Part shown: piece by piece, positions 1-11,800 of the stretch
Layout: the number at the start of each line of letters is the position of its first letter
Numbering within the stretch: position 1 is the stretch's first letter
Assembly: GCA_020055645.1 (NCBI GenBank)
Contig: CM034546.1
Coordinates: forward strand, 114,254,375 to 114,318,374
Direction of reading: 5' to 3'
Length of the DNA: 64,000 nucleotides
Source of the DNA: Tomocerus qinae
Taxonomy: Eukaryota > Arthropoda > Collembola > Entomobryomorpha > Tomoceridae
The notes under the pieces: model-generated
The model's database searches: none
What the model saw: only the letters and a program-made list of their open reading frames with translations
What the model was told of the DNA's origin: nothing
Program-made: the position numbers and the translations under genes

Positions 1-1851
1 AGAGAAGAACGACACGTGATTGCCTTCAAGAGCTTTCATCTCCAACTACAGCTGAGAAAACAAATAAGTAGTTCAGTTCAGAGTCAGTGCAGTCCTACGT
101 TCAGGAAGAAAATTACATCTTTAAATGTTCATGCAAAACTGCTATTTAGTGATATACAATACAACAGTAGACTAGATTTGCTAGATATGTGCGTTTGTGT
201 GTAGTAAATAAGTAAAATAATTGGGTATTTGGTACTGTTATTGTACTGTACTGCCTGACCTATACAATATATACTCTATCTTAATATTTACGCCTTGTAC
301 TGCCATTCTGTACTTACAATACACGTTAAAAGTTAGGGTGTTATGCCTAAACATTACGTGTTTGCACTTTTATATATATGAAAGCGATTTACATAATATT
401 ATGCTATCTATTACTTTTATTATTATCAACCCAATTTTATATACTTAAAAGCTAGCATAAAGCTAACTAGTTCGTATGTATACAGCCCAGCATTATAATG
501 CTGATGCTTGTAAGTATATAGTGGTAGAAATTTTACTCAGTTTTTAGAAACATATACCTATCTTTTTATCTGTCTTTTATACATGTTAAAACTATGATAA
601 TTCAGCAGTTTCATTTTTACTCTTGCTGCTAATGTGCTAATATTCATTTTTAAATAATGATTTTGATTTTAACTTTTTAAGTACCGTTATGCCATATTAT
701 GTATATTAATTTTTAATTTTCGTCAGATGTGGGCATCAAAAGCGATTCATGCTAAACTACTCAAAAGAAAGAGAAAAAGGAATCGCAGGTTTAGGCTCTA
801 GCCGTCCTTTAGGTAAATAAAATTATCGTGAGTGTGATTTGTTTTTTACATGCTGGTTTGGCAGTTTTCTTTTGAATCCATTCGTTTGTAAACTAGAGAC
901 AATTAAGGGCCACACTTAGAAAGTAAGTTTTAATTGTTGTTGACTGAGTTGTAATGTACTTTTCGAAGACACTATGCAGGAACAATAGTAAAACGTAGTT
1001 CTGTTTGGTACAGACGGAGGTAGATAGAAGAATTGTGTCATTTGTTAAATTTTCTGTTATAAACCCTCTCTTTTTGTTACAAATTGTAAGTTGTAACGGT
1101 GGAGAATGATGAGTGTGATGATTGGGATAAATAAGTGTAACATTTGTATGCAATCACAGCTCTATCTAATTCGGGTGTAAAAATAAAATATATAGCATAA
1201 ATCATAAAATGACTACTCGTGTAAAAATACAAAATTTTATACAATACACTTTCTCTGGTACTGCTGTCCTTATTGGAAAATATATTAGGGTTAATAATAA
1301 TATTACTGTTATAGTACTGTTACATTCAGGATGATTTAATGTGACTATCGACTATAATAAAATTTACAAAACAAGATGTCTCGATTTGTACAGCTGTATG
1401 CATAATATTATGATTAAAAGTTACAATACATACGTTTCTAATGTATACGAGAAATGAAATCACATTAATTTATTTGGTGTTATTAAACTAATAATATTTT
1501 ATTGCTACTCTAGGTAGTAGTGTAGGCGTGTGCGTATGTCGTGTACTATAATATATTTATTTAAATATGCAATTTGAATTGTGTACTATGGACAAGTAGA
1601 TACTTGGCTTGCCTCCTACACGTAACTTGTTTGCTGTTACATTTTACAGAAGGCAATAAGGTTCAAATGCATTAGTATTTACAATGTTTATAGCAGCATC
1701 AGTCACAATCTTCATGCCTCAAAAAAATGCCCCGGTCAGCCCCACTGTGGCAATGCATGCATCACTAAATAATGTGGCGGTAAAAATCCGTTGCGCTGCA
1801 CCTTTTTTTAGCGGTGGTATGCGAGTCATTTCTTTATATGCCTTGGGCGGC
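1..1851. other. No gene identified; AT-rich sequence with weak exon signals
   Basis: No open frame here looks like a conserved protein. Near the left edge (about 74-96) several TCAGT-like initiator motifs are clustered, which could mark a transcription start. A stretch at about 727-813 has a good 3' splice site before it (TTTTCGTCAG) and a usable donor after it (TTTAG/GTAAAT), and is open in one frame. No linked coding exons were found, so neither signal can be assigned to a gene. Confidence 0.4.
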
Positions 1852-2190
1852 AGTGCCCTAGAGTATTTTTTCTGTGGCAGCGCCTTAGGGTATTTTTTGG
1901 TGACAGCGCCTTAGAGTATTTTTTGGTGACAGCGCCTTAGAGTATTTTTTGGTGACAGCGCCTTGGAGTATTTTTTGGTGACAGCGCCTTAGAGTATTTT
2001 TTGGTGACAGCGCCTTAGAGTATTTTTTGGTGACAGCGCCTTAGAGTATTTTTTGGTGACAGCGCCTTAAAGTATTTTTTGGTGACAGCGCCTTAGAGTA
2101 TTTTTTGGTGACAGCGCCTTAGAGTATTTTTTCATTGGCAGCGATTTAATACATTTTTTCGGTGACAGTGCCGTAAAATATTTATTTTTC
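1852..2190. repeat. 26-bp tandem repeat, about 13 copies
   Basis: The unit is built on GCGCCTTAGAGTATTTTTTG followed by GTGACA. The GCGCC box recurs every 26 bp from about 1853 to 2113. Two more diverged copies follow, and the period holds throughout. The first and last copies are the most diverged, as expected for an array homogenised from its middle. The core CCTTAGAgTATTTTTtgGTGrCA is shared with the 45-bp repeat that starts just downstream, so this looks like a shortened relative of that unit lacking about 19 bp of its distal half. Confidence 0.93.
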
Positions 2191-2490
2191 GTCGACAGAA
2201 TCCGTTCAGGCTTACAATGTATTCGAATATTTTTTAGTGGCAAGACCCGTATTCCTTAAAATGTCTTCAATTATTTTTTTTTGCAACATCTGAGTCCCTT
2301 CACCAGTATTTAGAATATTAATCCGGTGGCAACTTAGGCCCGTCTCTATACACCTTAGAATAATTTTCGGCTCGAGTAAAGTATTTATACAACTTAAAAT
2401 AATTTTCCGGTGGCAACTTCGGACCACCTTTGTAGCCCTTAGAATATTTTTCCAGTGGCAACTTCGGCCAACTTTTGTAGGCCCACGGAA
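2191..2490. repeat. Diverged outer copies of the 45-bp minisatellite
   Basis: The stretch contains decayed units of the 45-bp family, recognisable by TTAGAATATT, GGTGGCAACTT and CCACCTTTGTAG boxes, with several insertions. One copy carries the alternative segment CGGCTCGAGTAAAG (about 2370), which recurs in the main array near 4512, 6265, 7270, 7390 and 7665. The high divergence fits an array margin where homogenisation is weak. Confidence 0.75.
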
Positions 2491-2725
2491 TTAGACTATT
2501 ATTAATAGGTTAACCTGGAAGAATAATGCTATAGGAATTAAAGCGACAGAATGGAGTAGAGCCCACTAAAGGTAAGCGATTTAACTACCGTGTTAAAGTA
2601 ATGCGACGGACCAGGAACAGAACAGGTTATCTACAGCGTCTCTGTAGATAAGCTAATTCAACTACGGCAAACTACAATGGGCAATTGTTGTTCTATTAGT
2701 CAATAAGATTTAACTATACTTTCCA
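2491..2725. other. Non-repetitive interruption inside the minisatellite block
   Basis: About 235 bp lack the 45-bp unit. The segment holds the palindrome AGGTTAACCT and a perfect 10-bp inverted repeat TTATCTACAG / CTGTAGATAA (2627-2636 and 2642-2651) with a 5-nt loop. There is no coding signal. It could be an insertion into the array or unique DNA between two arrays; no target-site duplication is evident. Confidence 0.6.
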
Positions 2726-5700
2726 GTGGGTTGTGTAAGCCTTAGAATATTTTTCCGGTGGCAACTTCGGCCCACCTTTGTAGGCCTTTGAATGTTTTTC
2801 CGGTGGCAAATTCCGCCCACCTTTGTAGGCCTTTGAATGTTTTTCCTGTGGCAAATTCCGCCCACCTTTGTGGGACTTAGAATATTTTTCCGGTGGCAAC
2901 TACGGACCATGTTTTAGGCCTTAGAATGTTTTTCCGGTGGCAAATTCCGCCCACTTTCGTAGGCATTAGAATATTTTTCCGGTGGCAACTTCGGACCACC
3001 TTTTAGGCCTTAGAATATTTTTCCTGTGGCAATTTCGGACCAACTTTTAGGCCTTAGATTATTTTTTGTGGCAACTTCGGCCCACCTATTAGGCCTTAGA
3101 ATATTCTTACGGTGGCAACTTCTGCCCACTTTTGTAGGCCTTAGAATATTTTTCCGGTGGCAACTTCGGACCACCTTTTACGTCTTGGAACATTTTTCGT
3201 GGCAACTTCGGCCCACCTATCAGGTTTTAGAATGTTTTCCCGGCATCAAATTCCACACACCTTTATAGTCCTTAGAATATTTTTTTGGTGGCAACTGCGT
3301 CCCACCTTGTGGCCTTAGAATATTTTTTTGGTGGCAACTACGTCCCACCTTATGGCCTTAGAATATTTTTTTGGTGGCAACTACGTCCCACCTTATGGCC
3401 TTAGAATATTTTTCGGGTGGCAATTTCGGCCCTCCTATTAGGCCTTAGAATATTTTTCGGGTGGCAATTTCGGCCCTCCTATTAGGCCTTAGAATATTTT
3501 TCGGGTGGCAATTTCGGCCCTCCTATTAGGCCTTAGAATATTCTTCCGGTGGCAACTTCTGCCCACTTTTGTAGGCCTTAGAATATTTTTCCGGTGGCAA
3601 TTTCGGCCCACCGTTTCAGGTCTTAGAATATTTTTTCGGTGGCAACTTCGGCCCACATTTGTAGGCCTTAGATTATTTTTTAGGTGGCAACTTCGGCCCA
3701 CCTTAGTACGCCTTAGAATATTTTTCCGGTGGCAACTTCGGACCACCTTTTAGGCTTTAGAATATTTTTCCGGTGGCAACTTCGCCCACCTATTAGGCCT
3801 TAGAATATTTTTCCGGTGGCAACTTCGGACCAACTTTTAGGCCTTAGAATATTTTTTGTGGCAACTTCGGCCCACCTATTAGGTTTTAGAATGTTTTCCC
3901 GGCATCAACTTCCACACGCCTTTATAGTCCTTAGAATATTTTTTGTGGCAACTACGTCCCACCTTATCGCCTTAGGATATTTTTCCGGTGGCAATTTCGG
4001 CCCTCCTATTAGCCCTTAGAATATTCTTACGGTGGCAACTTCTGCCCACTTTTGTAGGCCTTAGAATATTTTTCCGGTGGCAACTGCGGCCCACCTATTA
4101 GGCCTTAGAATATTTTTCCGGTGGCAAATTTTGCACTACTTTGCAGGCTTTAGAATATTTTTTTGGTGGCAACTACGTCCCACCTTATGGCCTTAGAATA
4201 TTTTTTTGGTGGCAACTACGTCCCACCTTATGGCCTTAGAATATTTTTTTGGTGGCAACTGCGTCCCACCTTATGGCTTTAGAATATTTTTTGGTGGCAA
4301 TTTCGGCCCACTTATTAGGCCTTAGAATATTCTTCTGATGGAAACTTCTGCCCAATTTTGTAGGCCTTAGAATATTTTTCCGGTGGCAATTTCGGCCCAC
4401 CGTTTTAGGCCTTAGATTATTTTTTGTGGCAACTTCGGCCCACCGTTTTAGGCCTTTGATTATTTTTTTTGGGGCAACTTCGGCCCACCTTTGTAGGCCT
4501 TAGTATATTTTTCGGCTCGAGTAAATTATTGATACAACTTAGATTATTTTTCCAGTTGCAACTTCGGCCCACCTATTAGGCCTTAGAATATTCTTCCGGT
4601 GGCAACTTCCGCCCACTTTTGTAGGCCTTAGAATATTTTTCCGGTGGCAACTTCGGACCACCTTTTAGGTCTAAATACATTTTTCCGGTGGCAACTTCGG
4701 CCCACCTATTAGGCTTTAGAATATTTTTCCGGTGGCAACTTCGCCCACCTATTAGGCCTTAGAATATTTTTCCGGTGGCAACTTCGGACCAACTTTTAGG
4801 TTTTAGAATGTTTTCCCGGCATCAACTTCCACACGCCTTTATAGTCCTTAGAATATTTTTCCGGTGGCAACTGCGGCCTACCTATTAGGCCTTAGAATAT
4901 TTTTCCGGTGGCAATTTCTTCGGACCAACTTTTAGGCCTTAGAATATTTTTTGTGGCAACTTTGGCAAACCTATCAGGTTTTAGAATGTTTTTACCGGCA
5001 TCAAATTCCACACACCTTTATAGTCTTTAAAATCTTTTTTGGTGGCAACTGCGTCCCACCTTGTGGCCTTAGAATATTTTTTCGGTGGCAACTACGTCCC
5101 ACCTTATGGCCTTAGAATATTTTTTTGGTGGCAACTACGTCCCACCTTATGGCCTTAGAATATTTTTGGGTGGCAATTTCGGCCCTCCTATTAGGCCTTA
5201 GAATATTTTTCGGGGGCAATTTCGGCCCTCCTATTAGGCCTTAGAATATTTTTCGGGTGGCAATTTCGGCCCTCCTATTAGGCCTTAGAATATTTTTTGG
5301 GTGGCAATTTCGGCCCTCCTATTAGGCCTTGAAATATTCTTCCGGTGGCAACTTCTGCCCACTTTTGTAGGCCTTAGAATATTTTTCCGGTGGCAATTTC
5401 GGCCCACCGTTTCAGGTCTTAGAATATTTTTTCGGTGGCAACTTCGGCCCACATTTGTAGGCCTTAGATTATTTTTTGTGTGGCAACTTCGGCCCACCTT
5501 AGTACGCCTTAGAATATTTTTCCGGTGGCAACTTCGGACCACCTTTTAGGCTTTAGAATATTTTTCCGGTGGCAACTTCGCCCACCTATTAGGCCTTAGA
5601 ATATTTTTCCGGTGGCAACTTCGGACCAACTTTTAGGCCTTAGAATATTTTTTGTGGCAACTTCGGCCCACCTATTAGGTTTTAGAATGTTTTCCCGGCA

Positions 5701-8700
5701 TCAACTTCCACACGCCTTTATAGTCCTTAGAATATTTTTTGTGGCAACTACGTCCCACCTTATCGCCTTAGGATATTTTTCCGGTGGCAATTTCGGCCCT
5801 CCAATTAGCCCTTAGAATATTTTTCCGGTGGCAACTGCGGCCCACCTATTAGGCCTTAGAATATTTTTCCGGTGGCAAATTTTGCCCTACTTTGCAGGCT
5901 TTAGAATATTTTTTGGTGGCAACTACGTCCCACCTTATGGCCTTAGAATATTTTTTTGGTGGCAACTACGTCCCACCTTATGGCCTTAGAATATTTTTTT
6001 GGTGGCAACTGCGTCCCACCTTATGGCTTTAGAATATTTTTTGGTGGCAATTTCGGCCCACCTATTAGGCCTTAGAATATTCTTCTGGTGGAAACTTCTG
6101 CCCAATTTTGTAGGCCTTAGAATATTTTTCCGGTGGCAATTTCGGCCCACCGTTTTAGGCCTTAGATTATTTTTTGTGGCAACTTCGGCCCACCGTTTTA
6201 GGCCTTTGATTATTTTTTTTGTGGCAACTTCGGCCCACCTTTGTAGGCCTTAGTATATTTTGCGGCTCGAGTAAATTATTGATACAACTTAGATTATTTT
6301 TCCAGTTGCAACTTCGGCCAACCTATTAGGCCTTAGAATATTCTTCCGGTGGCAACTTCCGCCCACTTTTGTAGGCCTTAGAATATTTTTCCGGTGGCAA
6401 CTTCGGACCACCTTTTAGGTCTAAATACATTTTTCCGGTGGCATCTTCGGCCCACCGATTAGGCCTTAGAATATTTTTCCGGTGGCAACTTCGGCCCACC
6501 TATTAGGCTTTAGAATATTTTTCCGGTGGCAACTTCGCCCACCTATTAGGCCTTAGAATATTTTTCCGGTGGCAACTTCGGACCAACTTTTAGGTTTTAG
6601 AATGTTTTCCCGGCATCAACTTCCACACGCCTTTATAGTCCTTAGAATATTTTTCCGGTGGCAATTTCTTCGGACCAACTTTTAGGCCTTAGAATATTTT
6701 TTGTGGCAACTTTGGCAAACCTATCAGGTTTTAGAATGTTTTTACCGGCATCAAATTCCACACACCTTTATAGTCCTTAGAATATTTTTTTGGTGGCAAC
6801 TGCGTCCCACCTTGTGGCCTTAGAATATTTTTTCGGTGGCAACTACGTCCCACCTTATGGCCTTAGAATATTTTTTTGGTGGCAACTACGTCCCACCTTA
6901 TGGCCTTAGAATATTTTTCGGGTGGCAATTTCGGCCCTCCTATTAGGCCTTAGAATATTTTTCGGGTGGCAATTTCGGCCCTCCTATTAGGCCTTAGAAT
7001 ATTCTTCCGGTGGCAACTTCTGCCCACTTTTGTAGGCCTTAGAATATTTTTCCGGTGGCAATTTCGGCCCACCGTTTCAGGTCTTAGAATATTTTTTCGG
7101 TGGCAACTTCGGCCCACATTTGTAGGCCTTAGATTATTTTTTGTGTGGCAACTTCGGCCCACCTTAGTACGCCTTAGATTATTTTTTGTGAAGCAACTTC
7201 GGCTCACCTTTGTAGGCCTTAGAATATTTTTTGTGTAGCAAGTTCGGCCAACCTTTTAGGCCAGAATATTATTCGGCTCGAGTAAAGTGTTGATACAACT
7301 TAGATTATTTTTCCGGTGGCAGCTTCAGCCCACCTTTGTAAACCTTAGAATATTTTTCCAGTGGCAACTTCGGACCACCTTTTAGGCCTTAGAATATTTT
7401 TCGGCTAGAGTAAAGTGTTGATACAACTTAGTTTATTTTTCCGGTGGCAGCTTCAGCCCACCTTTGTAAACCTTAGAATATTTTTCCAGTTGCAACTTCG
7501 GCCCACGTTTTAGGCCGTAGAATATTCTTCCGGTGGCAACTTCCGCCCACCTTTGTAGGCCTTAGAACATTTTTTGTGTGGCAACTTCGGCCCACCGTTT
7601 TAGGCCTTAGATTATTTTTTTTTGTGGCAACTTCGGCCCACCTTTGTAGGCCTTAGTATATTTTTCGGCTCGAGTAAATTATTGATACAACTTAGATTAT
7701 TTTTCCAGTTGCAACTTCGGCCCACCTATTAGGCCTTACAATATTTTTCCGGTGGCAACTTCGCCCACCTATTAGGCCTTAGAATATTTTTTCGGTGGCA
7801 ACTTCGGCCCACCTTTGTAGGCCTTAGAACATTTTTCCGGTAGCAACTTCGGCCCACCTATTAGGCCTTAGAATATTTTTCCGGTGGCAACTTCGCCCAC
7901 CTATTAGGCCTTAGAATATTTTTTCGGTGGCAACTTCGGCCCACCTTTGTAGGCCTTAGAACATTTTTCCGGTAGCAACTTCGGCCCACCTATTAGGCCT
8001 TAGAATATTTTTCCGGTGGCAACTTCGCCCACCTATTAGGCCTTAGAATATTTTTTCGGTGGAAACTTCGGCCCACCTTTGTAGGCCTTAGAACATTTTT
8101 TACGTGGCAACTTCGGACCACCTTTTAGGCCTTAGTATATTTTTTGTGTGGCAACGTCGGCCCACCTATGTAGGCATTAAAATGTTTTTCCGGTGGCAAC
8201 TTCGGCCCACCTTTGTAGGCCTTAGAACATTTTTCCGGTGGCAACTTTGGCCCGTGTTTGTAGGCCTTAGAATATTTTTCCGGTGGCAACTTTGGCCTGT
8301 CTTTGTAGGCCTTAGAATATTTTCCCGGTGGCAACTTTGACCCGTCTTTGTAGGCATTAGAATATTTTTCCGGTGGCAATTTTGGCCCGTCTTTGTAGGT
8401 CTTAGAAAATTTTTCCGTTGGCAACTTTGTGGGCCTTAGAATATTTTCTCGGTGGCAACTTTGGCCCGTCTTTGTAGGCCTTAGAATATTTTTCCGGTGG
8501 CAACTTTGGCCCGTCTTTGTAGGCCTTAGAAAATTTTTCCGTTGGCAACTTTGTGGGCCTTAGAATATTTTTCCGGTGGCAACTTTGGCCTGCCTATGTA
8601 GGCCTTAGAATATTTTTCCGGTGGCAACTTTGGCCTGTCTTTGTAGGCCTTAGAATATTTTTTCGGTGGCAACTACCGCTCTTCTTTGTAGGCCTTAGAA

Positions 8701-8891
8701 TATTTTTCCGGTGGCAACTTTGGCCTGTCTTTGTAGGCCTTAGAATATTTTTTCGGTGGCAACTACCGCTCTTCTTTGTAGGCCTTAGAATATTTTTTCG
8801 GTGGCAACTTTGGCCTGTCTTTGTAGGCCTTAGAATATTTTTTCGGTGGCAACTACCGCTCTTCTTTGTAGGCCTTAGAATATTTTTCCGG
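2726..8891. repeat. 45-bp minisatellite array, about 135 units, with higher-order duplications
   Basis: The consensus is roughly CCTTAGAATATTTTTCCGG, then TGGCAACTTCGGCCCACC, then TTTGTAGG. Unit length varies from about 38 to 46 bp. Most units carry the palindrome AGGCCT at the junction and a GGTGG...CCACC pair that could form a short hairpin. Subfamilies are spatially grouped: ACTACGTCCCACCTTATGG units, ATTTCGGCCCTCCTATTAGG units, and CTTTGGCCYGTCTTTGTAGG units from about 8240 on. Multi-unit blocks are duplicated. The block around 3500-4020 recurs at 5300-5815 (offset 1796 bp), and part of it recurs again near 6950-7200 (offset about 1665 bp). From 8640 to 8885 the array is a strict 90-bp dimer. 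Because 45 bp is 15 codons, several frames stay open on both strands; these ORFs are a by-product of the repeat. Confidence 0.95.
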
Positions 8892-11800
8892 ATTAAAAAT
8901 AGTTAACTTTAAAGCAGTCCTAAGCTGAATTGTATGAAGAGGCTCAATTGCACATAGCATTAGCAGGCAGTAGAAGCCCTTTAGGAGTCAAGTCTTTTAG
9001 GAGTGATTCTCTCGTAGGAGTCGATCCATTCCATATAACCGCAATGGACAAAAAAATCATGTAATATATGCCAGTTGCAAACTACTACAAATGATATAAG
9101 TAGGTACAAAATACTTTGAAGCGAGTTTTAAGTAGTACTAGTAAGTGTATGAAGAACGCTTCATTTCAAATAACTTTCACCATGCACATGCATGCGAGTT
9201 ACTTCTGCTGCCTGAAAAGCATTGCCTGTTAGTTTTTTCCCTTCCCCTAACACGTAGTTGTGTGATGTAAGGTGTAGTGAAATCGTTGGGCAAATAACTC
9301 CTAAAATGTCATTGATTATTATTGTTAGTTACAGAATATTTTTTGAAAGAGTAAGAAATCTGGAGCTTTTAAAGGAAACTTTAATTTGAAGTTTGATGTA
9401 AAAATCATCCAAGTTACTGGAATTGGTTTATCATGGTACTTTCGTGAGTCTTGTTCCTTCATGGGGACATGGGGATCATATATACAGATACAACAATTCC
9501 TTATAGAACCATTCGATTCTCACATGCCAGCGACGTAAATAAAATTGTAGCATTGGGTTAACGTAACGAAACGAAGTAGTCCAACATTATATATCATGTA
9601 TAAGTACCTATTTCAGTGGTAGTACAACATCGCGTGCATTTTTTCATGTAATCTTTTGGACCATATCTTCCCAGTTCCTGCAAAAAAGGATCTTACTATA
9701 TGGGACATTAGAAAAGTCCGTGTAAGTAGTTAACGGATCCGAAACTGGCCGGTCCCGGGTGACAGAGAGCAAACCATGCGCACGAAAAACGTCGAAAAGC
9801 TCACTCAGCTGGCATTTACACTAAGCAATAGTCATAAGTAGCCAAGTCAAAAGCTGAGCTGACTGAACTTTTACGTTCTCCTCTGCATCTCCTCCGAATC
9901 TGTTTACTACACGACATCATATACTACAGTTTCGAAACAGATGCAACGATGTGTTTGGATAGCACATCTTCTTTCGAGATAATAGTATCAGTCTTCCTAG
10001 ATGTATATATTCCGACTGCTCTGTCATATAATTACTACATCAAATCCAAATGCAATATGTATAGAGTGCACAGTTACAAATCCCATGCAACTTCTATGGT
10101 TTACGACGACCATAGGCGGGCACATTTTGGCGCACAGCACTCTCCCTACTTCTTTCGTCTGACAAATTGCAAATCCTTTCTCATGTTATTATAATACTGT
10201 ACAACCAGCGTACTACAATAATAGTGTTTGTAATCTTCAATTGTAACTGCATGTAATAAACGGTCAAGTCGTATTGATTAAGCGTAACTTTGAATGGTCT
10301 TTCTTATCTTGTATGCTACTTGGCTGTGCTACTTCGGATTACTGAGATATAAGTTATTGAGCATGTTATACATTAAAGCTAGTATTATTGGATTGAAATC
10401 TATAGGAAGGAAATGATAATTGTACAATGCAACTCCAAGAATCGCAGACTCACAATAATCATCATTGACATCATCATACATGTTTGTCAAGGTTTAAAGA
10501 TGAGGTATAGAAGTATAAATAGATTGTATATGTATATGAAGCAGCAATCATTGCAATCATTATGCTTGCAGTTTCGCAATTGTATTTTGTTAATTTCTCT
10601 ACATAAGCATTGGATTTTTGGTTTCCAAGCTATATTGACTAGTTTTGTGAGTTCACTGACAATGTGGGGTGGTCCGTAGTCTGTTTCATTATTATTTCTG
10701 CGTAACTGTAACTGATGTGATTCTATTTGGGTAGGTAAGGAAGATTGTATTGTGTGAGAGAGGAAGGTATATAGTGAAGGAGAGGAACATCGGATTAAAA
10801 AAGAACAGTATAATAATAATGCTGCCCTGCCCTGGTATAAACCAGTCGTAAGTAGTAAGTGAATAATACATAGAATGAGGATTTCATCTGTATCTGGTAG
10901 AAGTACAGTGATGGGACGATTCAAATACCCCGAAGACGTATTATTCTGGATTTTTGACCCTTTGTATATTGTAGAGTTGTATAGTGGTATCGGGAGATGA
11001 GCTCCTATAGCGGGTATTGTGGTATTTGAATAGTCCCATCTACATCATCTATTGTACATTACACAGGATACAGGGATATGTATCTCCGAAATCCGACAAG
11101 GCAAGGTACTACTACTTGTACGGCTTCTCAGTCGTTACACTTCTTCAGCTAGGCTATGAAAGTACGAACTGCCTGATGAAAATATGGTACATACGCATCC
11201 GAGAACTGTAGTAGTAGAGTGTGGCATACTACCCGAGAGTCTGTTGCTGTCTACATTTAACTCTTTTGCACGGAAAGCTATTCTTTGCACCGCATTCCAC
11301 TCACTCACTCTCATGGACCAGGAGCCAGAAGAGGAGAGCAGCAGAAGAACACGAGAAAACTATAGTACACTCTAAACTCAACATAGATCAGTACGCTTTT
11401 GTTTGATAATCACAATTATATTTAAAATGAGCCTATCGAAAGTGTCGTGACGTGACGGGTTTTTACGGGTCAATGACTATCTTTCTTCATTGAGTGGAGG
11501 AGGAAGTCGTCGTTTGTGTGTTTTTACACTACGCAATATAAATAGGGATTATCATCGTTAACAAGTGATTCACACAATTTGCTCAAGTCACCGGTCGTTA
11601 GGTAAATGTGTATGATTATTATTGCATTAAGGATATTTCCGTTTTTGCTCTCACCTCCTCCTCCTCCTCTCAGCTACACAAAGCTCCAGTCAACTGATTG
11701 ACAATGAGAGAGTGAAGGAACGAATCCCAACAAATCTTGTCTTGTCACTCAACTCATCATCTCTAGGATCATAAGGAAGGAAGGAAAACGAGCCCGGGAC

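Noticed and set aside
1852-8891. CRISPR array
   Set aside because: Units are contiguous with no unique spacers; it is a minisatellite in a eukaryotic genome.
2710-8906. Many ORFs of 60-117 codons on both strands with repeated RSCHRKNILRPT or GLRIFFRWQ peptides
   Set aside because: They arise from the 45-bp period being 15 codons and shift with every indel; there are no starts, splice sites or domain to support translation.
10487-10924. 145-codon minus-strand ORF
   Set aside because: Composition is that of AT-rich noise, with no domain, splice context or conservation cue.
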